Assembly: GCA_945860255.1 (NCBI GenBank)
Contig: CAMAQI010000177.1
Location: forward strand, 1 to 5,120
Origin: Methylacidiphilum caldifontis
GTDB taxonomy: Bacteria; Verrucomicrobiota; Verrucomicrobiia; Methylacidiphilales; CAMAQI01
Direction: 5' to 3'
DNA: 5,120 nt
Part shown: piece after piece, positions 1-5,120 of the stretch
Numbering within the stretch: position 1 is the first letter of the stretch
Layout: each line of letters starts with the position of its first letter
Position numbers and translations under genes: made by a program
Notes under the pieces: model-generated
The model's database searches: none
Told to the model about the DNA's origin: nothing
The model's input: the letters and a program-made list of their open reading frames with translations, nothing else

Positions 1-7
1 ACATATC

Positions 8-304
8 ATGGCAGACATCACCATCCAGCCTCTCGGAGATCGCGTTCTTGTTAAGGCGATCGACGAACAGGAAGTCAAAAAGGGCGGGATCATTATCCCT
101 GATTCCGCAAAAGAGAAACCACAAGAAGCCAAGGTCATCGCGCTCGGAACGGGCAAACTCGATGATAAAGGCCAAAAAATCGCCTTCCAAGTGAAGAAGG
201 GCGATAAGGTTTTGATCAGCAAATACGGTGGTACCGAAGTGAAGTATGATGGCAACAGCTACCAACTTCTCCGTGAGGACGATATCCTCGCAATCCTCGG
301 ATAA
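8..304 (+). CDS. groES: GroES, 10-kDa co-chaperonin
   Basis: This is the lid subunit of the cytosolic GroEL-GroES folding machine. Seven copies cap the GroEL ring and enclose the substrate while ATP is hydrolysed. The 98-residue protein is full length for the family. The N-terminal strand PLGDRVLVK (residues 8-16) is the family signature. The mobile loop lies around residues 17-35, with the hydrophobic GGIIIPD (26-32) supplying the residues that dock onto GroEL helices H and I. The roof hairpin falls near residues 48-57 (TGKLDDKGQK), and the C-terminal YGGTEV...LLREDDILAILG is typical. The ATG at position 8 is the natural start, but only seven bases precede it, so its ribosome binding site, promoter and any CIRCE/HrcA or sigma-32 heat-shock control lie outside the window. 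groEL follows after 40 bp, in the classical operon order. Identification is certain. Confidence 0.98.
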   Translation: MADITIQPLGDRVLVKAIDEQEVKKGGIIIPDSAKEKPQEAKVIALGTGKLDDKGQKIAFQVKKGDKVLISKYGGTEVKYDGNSYQLLREDDILAILG

Positions 305-329
305 TCTCCGTTTCAATTTAATCTAACCC

Positions 330-336
330 AAGGAAA
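330..336 (+). promoter_or_regulatory. Ribosome binding site of groEL
   Basis: AAGGAAA lies eight bases upstream of the groEL ATG at 345. It matches the core of a Shine-Dalgarno sequence at a workable spacing. It stands out because the other starts in this window have no comparable purine motif at good spacing. Confidence 0.6.
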
Positions 337-344
337 ATAAACTT

Positions 345-1988
345 ATGGCAGCGAAACAAATCGCCTTTGATTCAGATGCCCGCTATGCCCTCCTAAGAGG
401 CGTGGAGAAACTCTCCAAAGCGGTCAAATCAACCCTCGGACCTCGCGGACGCGTGGTCGTTATCGATAAAAAATTCGGCTCCCCAACCATCACCAAAGAC
501 GGTGTCACGGTTGCTAAAGAGATCGAACTTCCCGATGCTTTTGAAAATATCGGAGCTCAACTCGTTCGTGAAGTGGCTTCCAAAACCAGCGACAACGCTG
601 GAGATGGTACCACCACCGCCACTGTTCTCGCCGAAGCGATCTATCGCGAAGGTTTGAAGAACGTCGTCGCCGGAGCCTCTCCTGCTGACCTCAAACGTGG
701 AATCGAAAAGGCTGTCGAAGCGATCACCGAAGAACTCGGACGTATCTCCAAGAAGGTCAAAGAAAAAGAAGAGATCAAACAAGTCGCTACTGTCTCCGCC
801 AACTGGGACGAAACGATCGGCGAAATCATCGCTGACGCTCTCGAAAAAGTCGGAAAAGATGGTACGGTCACTGTTGAAGAAGCAAAATCGATCGACACCA
901 CTCTTGAAGTCGTCGAAGGAATGCAATTCGATAAGGGTTACCTCTCTCCTTACTTCGTGACCAATGCGGAAGACCTCGAAGCGGTTCTTGAAAACGCTTA
1001 TATCCTCATTCACGAAAAGAAAATCTCAAGCCTCAAGGATATGCTTCCTTTGCTCGAGAAAGTTGCCAAATCAAGCCGCCCTCTTCTCATCATTGCAGAA
1101 GAAGTCGAAGGTGAAGCCCTCGCAACTCTCGTTGTCAATAAGCTCCGTGGTACGATCCAAGTTTGTGCCGTCAAAGCTCCTGGATTCGGAGATCGCCGTA
1201 AAGCGATGCTCGAAGATATCGCCATCCTCACCGGTGGAAAATTGATCACCGAAGACCTCGGGATCAAACTCGAAAACGTTACTTTGGAAGACCTCGGTCG
1301 CGCCAAACGTCTCGTCATCGACAAAGAAAACACCACCATCATCGAAGGGGCTGGAAAAAGCTCCGACATCAATGGTCGCGTTGCTCAAATCCGTCGCCAA
1401 ATCGAAGAAACCTCCTCGGAGTACGATCGTGAGAAGCTCCAAGAGCGTCTCGCAAAGCTCGCAGGCGGTGTGGCTGTCATCAATGTTGGTGCAGCGACTG
1501 AAACAGCGATGAAAGAGAAAAAAGCCCGTGTTGAAGATGCTCTTCATGCGACCCGTGCAGCGGTCGAAGAAGGAATCGTCCCCGGCGGTGGAGTTGCCCT
1601 CATCCGCGCTCAACGCGTTCTCGATAAAGTCGTTGCCACAGGTGATGAACTCATCGGTGTGAACATCATTCGTCGTGCGATTGAAGAACCGCTCCGCACT
1701 CTCGTCAACAACGCCGCTGGAGATTCCAGTGTGGTTGTCAACGAAGTCAAAGGCCGTAAAGGCGCTGAAGGTTACAACGTTGCGAAAGATACGTATGTTG
1801 ACATGTTCAAAGCTGGAATCGTCGATCCTACCAAGGTGACCCGTTCTGCTTTACAAAATGCAGCATCGATCGCCAGCCTCTTGTTGACCACAGAAGCGGT
1901 CATCACCGACCTCCCCGAAAAGGATAAGGCCCCTGCAGGTGGCCCTCCTGGCGGCGGAATGGGCGGCATGGGTGGAATGGATTACTAA
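345..1988 (+). CDS. groEL: GroEL, 60-kDa chaperonin (HSP60)
   Basis: This is the ATP-driven, double-ring cytosolic chaperonin that folds non-native proteins together with GroES. The 547 residues match the usual length, and the alignment with E. coli GroEL is nearly gap-free, so key residues keep their numbers. The nucleotide site shows TLGPRGR (30-36), D52 in TKDGV, the phosphate-binding GDGTTT (86-91), the hydrolysis aspartate D398 in ARVEDALHATRAAVEEG, and GGG at 414-416. The apical substrate and GroES surface keeps Y199, Y203, F204, L234, L237, L259, V263 and V264. The C-terminal tail (about 532-547) is the flexible Gly-Met repeat GGGMGGMGGMDY that projects into the cavity floor. W154, in SANWDET, sits where E. 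coli has serine; this is a minor difference. The gene is the second in the groES operon, has a recognisable ribosome binding site, and is followed by an intrinsic terminator. No frameshift or truncation is seen. Confidence 0.99.
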   Translation: MAAKQIAFDSDARYALLRGVEKLSKAVKSTLGPRGRVVVIDKKFGSPTITKDGVTVAKEIELPDAFENIGAQLVREVASKTSDNAGDGTTTATVLAEAIYREGLKNVVAGASPADLKRGIEKAVEAITEELGRISKKVKEKEEIKQVATVSANWDETIGEIIADALEKVGKDGTVTVEEAKSIDTTLEVVEGMQFDKGYLSPYFVTNAEDLEAVLENAYILIHEKKISSLKDMLPLLEKVAKSSRPLLIIAEEVEGEALATLVVNKLRGTIQVCAVKAPGFGDRRKAMLEDIAILTGGKLITEDLGIKLENVTLEDLGRAKRLVIDKENTTIIEGAGKSSDINGRVAQIRRQIEETSSEYDREKLQERLAKLAGGVAVINVGAATETAMKEKKARVEDALHATRAAVEEGIVPGGGVALIRAQRVLDKVVATGDELIGVNIIRRAIEEPLRTLVNNAAGDSSVVVNEVKGRKGAEGYNVAKDTYVDMFKAGIVDPTKVTRSALQNAASIASLLLTTEAVITDLPEKDKAPAGGPPGGGMGGMGGMDY

Positions 1989-2013
1989 TTTTAAATTTTA
2001 AAAAATTTAAAAT
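1988..2013. repeat. All-A/T perfect inverted repeat after groEL
   Basis: ATTTTAAATTTT at 1988-1999 is perfectly repeated in inverse at 2002-2013, with two bases between. The first base overlaps the last base of the groEL stop codon. The arms contain no G or C, so an RNA hairpin would be weak. As DNA it is a strongly palindromic A/T tract immediately before the groEL terminator. Its role is unknown. Its A-run could also support termination of leftward transcription at the neighbouring GC hairpin. Confidence 0.6.
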
Positions 2014-2017
2014 GCTT

Positions 2018-2050
2018 AAACCGTCGGGTCGCAAGACCCGGCGGTTTTTT
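2018..2050 (+). terminator. Intrinsic terminator of the groES-groEL operon
   Basis: AAACCGTCGGGTC (2018-2030) pairs with GACCCGGCGGTTT (2035-2047) around a GCAA tetraloop of the stable GNRA type. Twelve of the thirteen pairs are Watson-Crick and one is U.G. The T-run at 2045-2050 follows the GC-rich part directly. It sits 30 bp past the groEL stop, in the right orientation to end the operon. This is a textbook Rho-independent terminator. Confidence 0.92.
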
Positions 2051-2060
2051 GTTTAAATTC

Positions 2061-2112
2061 CTTTTTAATTTGATTCTTTCAGGCCGCAGCCTGAAAGAAT
2101 CAAATTAAAAAG
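2061..2112. repeat. Perfect 24-bp inverted repeat, long hairpin
   Basis: The arm at 2061-2084 is an exact reverse complement of 2089-2112, with loop CGCA (2085-2088). The tip is GC-rich (CAGGC/GCCTG) and the base is A/T-rich. The outer arms read CTTTTT on the left and AAAAAG on the right, the opposite polarity to a bidirectional terminator, and no T-run follows the stem. It therefore does not look like an intrinsic terminator in either direction. It lies 10 bp after the groEL terminator T-run and 40 bp before pyrR. It may be a dispersed palindromic repeat, a processing site, or an element affecting pyrR expression; the sequence alone does not decide. Confidence 0.85.
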
Positions 2113-2113
2113 A

Positions 2114-2144
2114 TTGATTTCCTTTCTTCTTTCCTCCTGATAAT
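2114..2144 (+). promoter_or_regulatory. Possible weak promoter for pyrR
   Basis: TTGATT (2114-2119) and GATAAT (2139-2144) resemble -35 and -10 boxes but are separated by 19 bp, longer than the optimum. If used, transcription would begin around 2150, almost at the pyrR ATG (2153), giving a nearly leaderless message. That would fit the lack of a Shine-Dalgarno sequence. The strong terminator upstream means pyrR needs its own promoter somewhere between 2050 and 2152. This particular site is a guess. Confidence 0.25.
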
Positions 2145-2152
2145 TTTTTCTC

Positions 2153-2683
2153 ATGCCCTCTCAATCCATCGTTGGTGATGCCTCATTGATTGATCAACTG
2201 CTCGAATCGCTTGCAGAGGCGATTCTCGCAAAACATCCGACTCTCGATAAAGTCGCGATGGTAGGTCTCCCGAAACGGGGCTATCCCCTTGCCTTACGTC
2301 TCTCCGCTTTGATCCAAAAAAAAAGCGGCCTCTCGATTCCCGTTGGACAAATGGATGTCTCCTTTCACCGAGATGATCTCGATCAACACTCCCCTTTCCC
2401 TCAACTGACCCACATGCCCTTTGATGCGACGCAACGAATGATTCTTCTCGTTGATGATGTGCTCTTCACTGGCCGAACGACCCGCGCGGCTTTGAATGCC
2501 CTCAATGACTTTGGACGTCCTGACCAAATCGAGCTCGTTGCCCTTATTGATCGTGGTCATCGACAGATGCCAATTCAACCGGATTATATCGGACAAACAA
2601 TTTCGACCGCTTTTACCGATCGAGTCTTGGTACACATTCAAGAGATCGATGGTGAAGATTCGATTATTCATCAAAAATCATGA
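2153..2683 (+). CDS. pyrR: PyrR: uracil phosphoribosyltransferase / pyrimidine regulator
   Basis: PyrR-family proteins are cytosolic type I phosphoribosyltransferases that convert uracil and PRPP to UMP. In many bacteria they also bind pyr mRNA to attenuate pyrimidine biosynthesis. The 176 residues match the family length. Visible motifs are GLPKRGYPLA (38-47), DVSFHRDDL (68-76, the family's DIT-YRDDL), the PRPP-binding LLVDDVLFTGRTTRAALNAL (98-117), and the diagnostic tail LIDRGHRQMPIQPDYIG (131-147) followed by QEIDGEDSI. No purine-rich ribosome binding site precedes the ATG. The leader is instead a pyrimidine tract with TCCTCC, the complement of a Shine-Dalgarno. The stop overlaps the next start as ATGA. 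No pyrB, pyrC, carA or other pyr gene is in view, so its regulatory targets, if any, are elsewhere. I see no clear PyrR-binding attenuator in the leader. The family is certain; RNA-binding activity is not shown. Confidence 0.95.
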   Translation: MPSQSIVGDASLIDQLLESLAEAILAKHPTLDKVAMVGLPKRGYPLALRLSALIQKKSGLSIPVGQMDVSFHRDDLDQHSPFPQLTHMPFDATQRMILLVDDVLFTGRTTRAALNALNDFGRPDQIELVALIDRGHRQMPIQPDYIGQTISTAFTDRVLVHIQEIDGEDSIIHQKS

Positions 2684-3435
2684 TCCCGCTCTCCACTCTT
2701 GTTCGTTACCTTGATCAACAACTCCGTCACTCCGAGATTCAGGACTATCCGCAAGCGTATAACGGACTGCAGTTGGAGAATCAGGGGAAAGTCACACGAA
2801 TCGCAGCCGCCGTGGACTCTCATTCTCAAATCCTCGATGCGGCAGTGGAAGCGGGAGCCGATTTTCTCATTGTCCATCACGGTCTTTGGTGGAACGATCC
2901 CCGTCCGATCACTGGAATTTCTTATCAAAAAATCGCTCAGGCGATTCACTCTAATCTTGCGGTTTATGGTTCTCATCTGCCACTTGATCTTCATCCCCGT
3001 TGGGGAAACAACGCCGTTCTTTGCCAAAGACTGAGCTTTAAAAAAAAGAGGCCGTTTCTTGAGATGAAAGGTCACGAGATCGGATTTCTAGCGGAAACCT
3101 CCATCGCCCGATCCGCTCTCCAAAAGAGATTGGAATCGGTTCTTGCAGGACCTGTGCATCTGATTCCTGGAGGACCGACTCAAATCCGTCGGGTTGGGGT
3201 TGTCTCCGGCGGTGCGGGAAATGATCTTGAGAAAGCAAAGGCCGCGGGAATTGATACCTTCATTACGGGAGAGGGCTCTCATTGGACCTACGGAGCAGCT
3301 CTTGAAATGGGGATCAACCTTTTTTATGGCGGTCACTATGCAACGGAGGTCTTTGGCGTTCAAACCGTCGCCCAACACCTCAGTGAGAAGTTTAAAATTC
3401 CATGGGTTTGGATCGATTCCCCAAGTGGGTTATAA
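2680..3435 (+). CDS. NIF3/YbgI-like (DUF34) dinuclear metal-binding protein
   Basis: This is a member of the NIF3 family, conserved in all domains of life, which forms toroidal hexamers with a two-metal site. It is often labelled 'GTP cyclohydrolase I type 2 homologue', but its cellular role is unsettled. The 251 residues fit the short form typified by E. coli YbgI (about 247), without the inserted domain of longer members. The expected metal ligands are present: H66 and H67 in VHHGLWW, D103 in SHLPLDLHP, and H219 and E223 in GGHYATE. Other family blocks are YNGLQLEN (28-35), GNNAVLCQRL (109-118), VVSGGAGND (174-182) and FITGEGSHW (194-202). The start overlaps the pyrR stop by four bases (ATGA). 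There is no ribosome binding site of its own, so translation is probably coupled to pyrR. The family is secure; the substrate is unknown. Confidence 0.93.
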   Translation: MIPLSTLVRYLDQQLRHSEIQDYPQAYNGLQLENQGKVTRIAAAVDSHSQILDAAVEAGADFLIVHHGLWWNDPRPITGISYQKIAQAIHSNLAVYGSHLPLDLHPRWGNNAVLCQRLSFKKKRPFLEMKGHEIGFLAETSIARSALQKRLESVLAGPVHLIPGGPTQIRRVGVVSGGAGNDLEKAKAAGIDTFITGEGSHWTYGAALEMGINLFYGGHYATEVFGVQTVAQHLSEKFKIPWVWIDSPSGL

Positions 3436-3465
3436 ACGTTCGTAGATCGACACAATTCAAAACCA

Positions 3466-3491
3466 TTTTAACCACGAATGGACACGAATTT
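3466..3491. repeat. Tandem CACGAAT decamer repeat in the intergenic region
   Basis: Two copies of CACGAAT (3473-3479 and 3483-3489) lie ten bases apart, within the string ACCACGAATGGACACGAAT. From memory, this sequence is a common dispersed intergenic repeat in several bacterial phyla, including Verrucomicrobia. Here it lies 30 bp after the NIF3-like gene and just before the long hairpin at 3500-3599, with which it may form one composite element. The function is unknown. Confidence 0.5.
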
Positions 3492-3499
3492 AAAAGCAG

Positions 3500-3599
3500 A
3501 AGAGTGCCTCGCGCGGAGTCGCTGAGACGCAGAGAGTTTAAATCTGAATTTAAGATTTGAATCTAACTTTGTGTTTTAGTGTCTTGGTGTGAGACTCTT
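3500..3599 (+). repeat. Long wobble-rich hairpin between convergent genes
   Basis: The 212-bp gap between the NIF3-like gene and the TerC-family gene holds no gene but contains this large inverted repeat. AAGAGT (3500-3505) pairs with ACTCTT (3594-3599). After a two-base bulge (3506-3507), 3508-3534 pairs with 3567-3593. Of these 27 positions I count 17 Watson-Crick pairs, 8 G.U pairs and 2 mismatches (3515/3586 and 3519/3582). Every wobble has G on the left arm and U on the right, so the fold is continuous only in + strand RNA. On the - strand these become A-C mismatches. A small inner hairpin, AAATCT/AGATTT (3540-3545/3553-3558), sits in the 32-base loop. A T-run (3598-3602) follows, so it could end the pyrR-NIF3 transcript, although it resembles a dispersed repeat. 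Confidence 0.65.
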
Positions 3600-3647
3600 T
3601 TTAATTCATAGCCCCCTATCGCCTCTCCCTCAAAGAGCCGCCCCTTT

Positions 3648-4373
3648 CTAAGGCTTTACCGATTGCGCCAATTTCTTTCGTTTATAATCACGGCGCATTT
3701 GGAGCAATTCAACACTCAAGGCAAAACCCATCGGGAGATAGATGTAAGCCTTGGAAACATTTTGATGGAATCCCTCCATGAAAAGGGTGACTCCAATCAC
3801 GACTAAAAAGGCGAGGGCCAGAATCTTAATCGAAGGGTGATCTTGAACAAACTTTGCCACGGCAGAGGCAAAGTAAAGGACGATCACAAAGGAAACCAGC
3901 ACGGCGGCAATAATGATCGGCAAATGAGGAGTCAATCCCACAGCCGTAATCACGGAGTCTAACGAGAAAACGATATCCAACATCACAATCTGAGTAATGG
4001 CCGCAAAAAAGGTGCTCTTCGCTGCGCCTGCTTCCCCATGATCCTCTTCACTCTCCACGACATGATGGATCTCCTTCACCGCTTTGTAGATTAAAAAAAG
4101 TCCACCTGCCAAAAGTACGAGATCCTTCCAGGAAAATGCCATAAAGACAGGCGTCGTCAATTTCACTAAAGCGGTTGCACCAAAAAGAGCGACAACCCGA
4201 GCCACGAGCGCCAGACCCAAGCCAAGAATTCGGGCCTTCTCTTTCTGGTGCTCTGGCAAACGCCCGGTCACGATTGAAATTAAAAGGACATTATCAATCC
4301 CCAAAACCAACTCTAAACCAATCAGTAAAGCAAAGGTTGCCCAGGCATTCGGATCCATCAAAAGTTCAATCAT
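3648..4373 (-). CDS. TerC/YgdQ-family integral membrane protein
   Basis: The protein belongs to the TerC family (YgdQ/YoaE branch) of inner-membrane proteins. Some members are linked to tellurite resistance, and others to manganese or other metal export; for this branch the substrate is not established. The chosen start gives 241 residues. Seven hydrophobic segments are visible, and the two internally similar acidic signatures are present: LELVLGIDNVLLISI near residues 20-34 and MLDIVFSLDSVITAVG near 131-146, whose aspartates are the likely metal ligands. A charged loop, HHVVESEEDHGE, divides the two halves, and the C-terminus is basic (RRDYKRKK). I chose ATG at 4373 because MIELLMDPNAWATF matches the usual family beginning MEFLMDP. 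An in-frame ATG at 4433 would add 20 residues unlike the family, and neither start has a good ribosome binding site. The gene is convergent with the NIF3-like gene and divergent from the pseudouridine synthase. Confidence 0.9.
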   Translation of the reverse strand: MIELLMDPNAWATFALLIGLELVLGIDNVLLISIVTGRLPEHQKEKARILGLGLALVARVVALFGATALVKLTTPVFMAFSWKDLVLLAGGLFLIYKAVKEIHHVVESEEDHGEAGAAKSTFFAAITQIVMLDIVFSLDSVITAVGLTPHLPIIIAAVLVSFVIVLYFASAVAKFVQDHPSIKILALAFLVVIGVTLFMEGFHQNVSKAYIYLPMGFALSVELLQMRRDYKRKKLAQSVKP

Positions 4374-4390
4374 CTGCAAATCGTAAGCTT

Positions 4391-4412
4391 GGGATATTGA
4401 TTCTTCAATCCC
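4391..4412. repeat. Small imperfect inverted repeat in the divergent intergenic region
   Basis: GGGATATTGA (4391-4400) and TCAATCCC (4405-4412) form an eight-pair stem with a two-base AT bulge and a TTCT loop. If the TerC-family gene starts at 4373, this lies in its 97-bp intergenic region with the pseudouridine synthase gene and could be an operator. If that gene starts at 4433, the repeat is coding. The match is short enough to be chance. Confidence 0.3.
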
Positions 4413-4470
4413 TATTTCCACTGAGAAGATCATCGACGGACTCTGCGGGCTCCTCTACAATCGCTCGATC

Positions 4471-5120
4471 ATGCAACGCACCGAAAAACCGCTCACCTTT
4501 CCTGTCGAACAGGAAATCACATTAATGAAATTTCTATTAGAGAAATCGGATAACCGTAAAAAAGTAAAATCGTGGCTAAAATACAGAGCCGTTCGTGTGA
4601 ACGGAATTCCCATTCATCAATTCGATCACCCCTTACATCTGGGCGATATCGTGATGATTACCCAAGATCGATTTGCCCCGCCGGAGACTGAACTTCCTTC
4701 AGGAATTCATATTCTTCACGAAGATGAAGCGATCATTGTCATTGATAAACCTCCTGGACTTTTAAGTATCGCCACCGATAGCGAAAAAGAGAAAACCGCC
4801 TATTTTAAACTCAATAAATATCTCAACAATCGTGATGCCTTTAAAGAGTCCCGAATCTTTATCGTTCATCGACTCGATCGGGGAACCTCTGGAATTCTCG
4901 TCTTTGCCAAAAAGGAGGTCTACAAAACAAAACTCCAAACCAACTGGCACCTCGCCAATAAGCGATATCATGCGGTCATTGAAGGAAAACTCGACCCCGC
5001 CTCAGGGGAAATTCGAAGTTACCTCATTGAAGGGGAACAATTTAAAATGCGAAGTACCCCTGATACCAAGCTCGGGCAACTTGCGCTTACCGGCTATAAA
5101 ACCCTGGAAACCAACGGAAA
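4471..5120 (+). CDS. RluA-family pseudouridine synthase with S4 domain (3' end outside window)
   Basis: The reading frame stays open from ATG 4471 through the window edge (216 complete codons), so the C-terminus is missing. The protein isomerises uridine to pseudouridine in RNA, most likely rRNA, as in RluC/RluD-type enzymes. Residues about 8-63 form an S4 RNA-binding domain (LMKFLLEKSDNRKKVKSWLKY, then VRVNGIPI and HLGDIV). The catalytic domain begins with ILHEDEAIIVIDKPPGLLSI (81-100) and carries the signature HRLDRGTSGILVFAK (133-147), with D136 as the catalytic aspartate, then KRYHAVIEG (164-172). The upstream in-frame stop is at 4384-4386, and ATG 4471 is the first conventional start after it. 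A later ATG at 4525 has AGGAA upstream but would remove the first strand of the S4 domain, so 4471 is preferred despite lacking a ribosome binding site. The exact subfamily and target uridine cannot be read from this fragment. Confidence 0.92.
   Translation, partial: MQRTEKPLTFPVEQEITLMKFLLEKSDNRKKVKSWLKYRAVRVNGIPIHQFDHPLHLGDIVMITQDRFAPPETELPSGIHILHEDEAIIVIDKPPGLLSIATDSEKEKTAYFKLNKYLNNRDAFKESRIFIVHRLDRGTSGILVFAKKEVYKTKLQTNWHLANKRYHAVIEGKLDPASGEIRSYLIEGEQFKMRSTPDTKLGQLALTGYKTLETNG

Noticed and set aside
1..7. CIRCE or other heat-shock operator for groES
   Set aside because: Only seven bases precede the groES start, so the control region is outside the window.
429..1013. Long - strand open frame (194 codons) inside groEL
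   Set aside because: It lies wholly antisense to a certain groEL gene. Its translation is rich in F, D, S and R without any family motif, as expected from the mirror of groEL codon usage.
1071..1613. Second long - strand open frame (180 codons) inside groEL
   Set aside because: Same reasoning: it is antisense to conserved GroEL sequence, with low-complexity F/D-rich translation and no recognisable motif.
2061..2112. The 24-bp hairpin as a bidirectional terminator
   Set aside because: A bidirectional terminator has an A-run on the left and a T-run on the right of a GC stem. Here the polarity is reversed, and no T-run follows the stem on either strand.
2050..2152. PyrR-responsive attenuator in the pyrR leader
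   Set aside because: I could not find a convincing PyrR-binding loop or a terminator/antiterminator pair. The only strong hairpin is the perfect inverted repeat, which lacks a U-tract.
2294..3075. Antisense frames over pyrR and the NIF3-like gene (2294-2674 and 2671-3075)
   Set aside because: Both overlap confidently identified genes on the + strand and show no protein family features.
4175..4525. A + strand open frame of 116 codons across the TerC-family start region
   Set aside because: It is mostly antisense to the TerC-family gene and then overlaps the pseudouridine synthase in another frame. It has no family features.
4525..5120. Alternative start of the pseudouridine synthase at ATG 4525
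   Set aside because: It has an AGGAA upstream, but starting there removes the first part of the S4 domain, which is complete from 4471.

Overview
This 5.1-kb window looks like an ordinary bacterial chromosome segment of moderate GC content. It is dense with housekeeping genes and shows no phage, plasmid, transposase or CRISPR signature. The GroES and GroEL sequences (GroES opening MADITIQPLGDRVLVK, GroEL opening MAAKQIAFDSDARYALLRGV with a Gly-Met tail ending in DY) and an ACCACGAATGGACACGAAT-type intergenic repeat suggest a Gram-negative member of the PVC group, perhaps Verrucomicrobia. This is from memory of these families, not from a search, so the assignment is tentative.

Layout. At the left, a complete groES-groEL chaperonin operon (8-1988, + strand) is followed by a strong intrinsic terminator (2018-2050). 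The gap to the next gene (1989-2152) holds three inverted repeats in a row: an all-A/T palindrome, the terminator, and a perfect 24-bp hairpin that does not look like a terminator. Next comes a two-gene + strand unit: pyrR (2153-2683), a PRPP-binding uracil phosphoribosyltransferase/pyrimidine regulator, overlapping by ATGA with a NIF3/YbgI (DUF34) metal-binding protein gene (2680-3435). A 212-bp non-coding stretch (3436-3647) separates this unit from a convergent gene. It contains a tandem CACGAAT repeat and a long hairpin whose imperfections are nearly all G.U wobbles in + strand RNA. On the - strand lies a seven-helix TerC/YgdQ-type membrane protein (3648-4373). Divergent from it is an S4-domain RluA-family pseudouridine synthase (4471 to beyond the window end).

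How the genes relate. GroES and GroEL form one folding machine. PyrR and the NIF3-like protein are translationally linked, but no shared pathway is evident. No other pyrimidine biosynthesis gene is in view. The TerC and pseudouridine synthase genes are probably only neighbours sharing a divergent intergenic region.

I see no new gene system here. The observations most worth following are non-coding: the wobble-rich hairpin at 3500-3599 and the perfect inverted repeat at 2061-2112.
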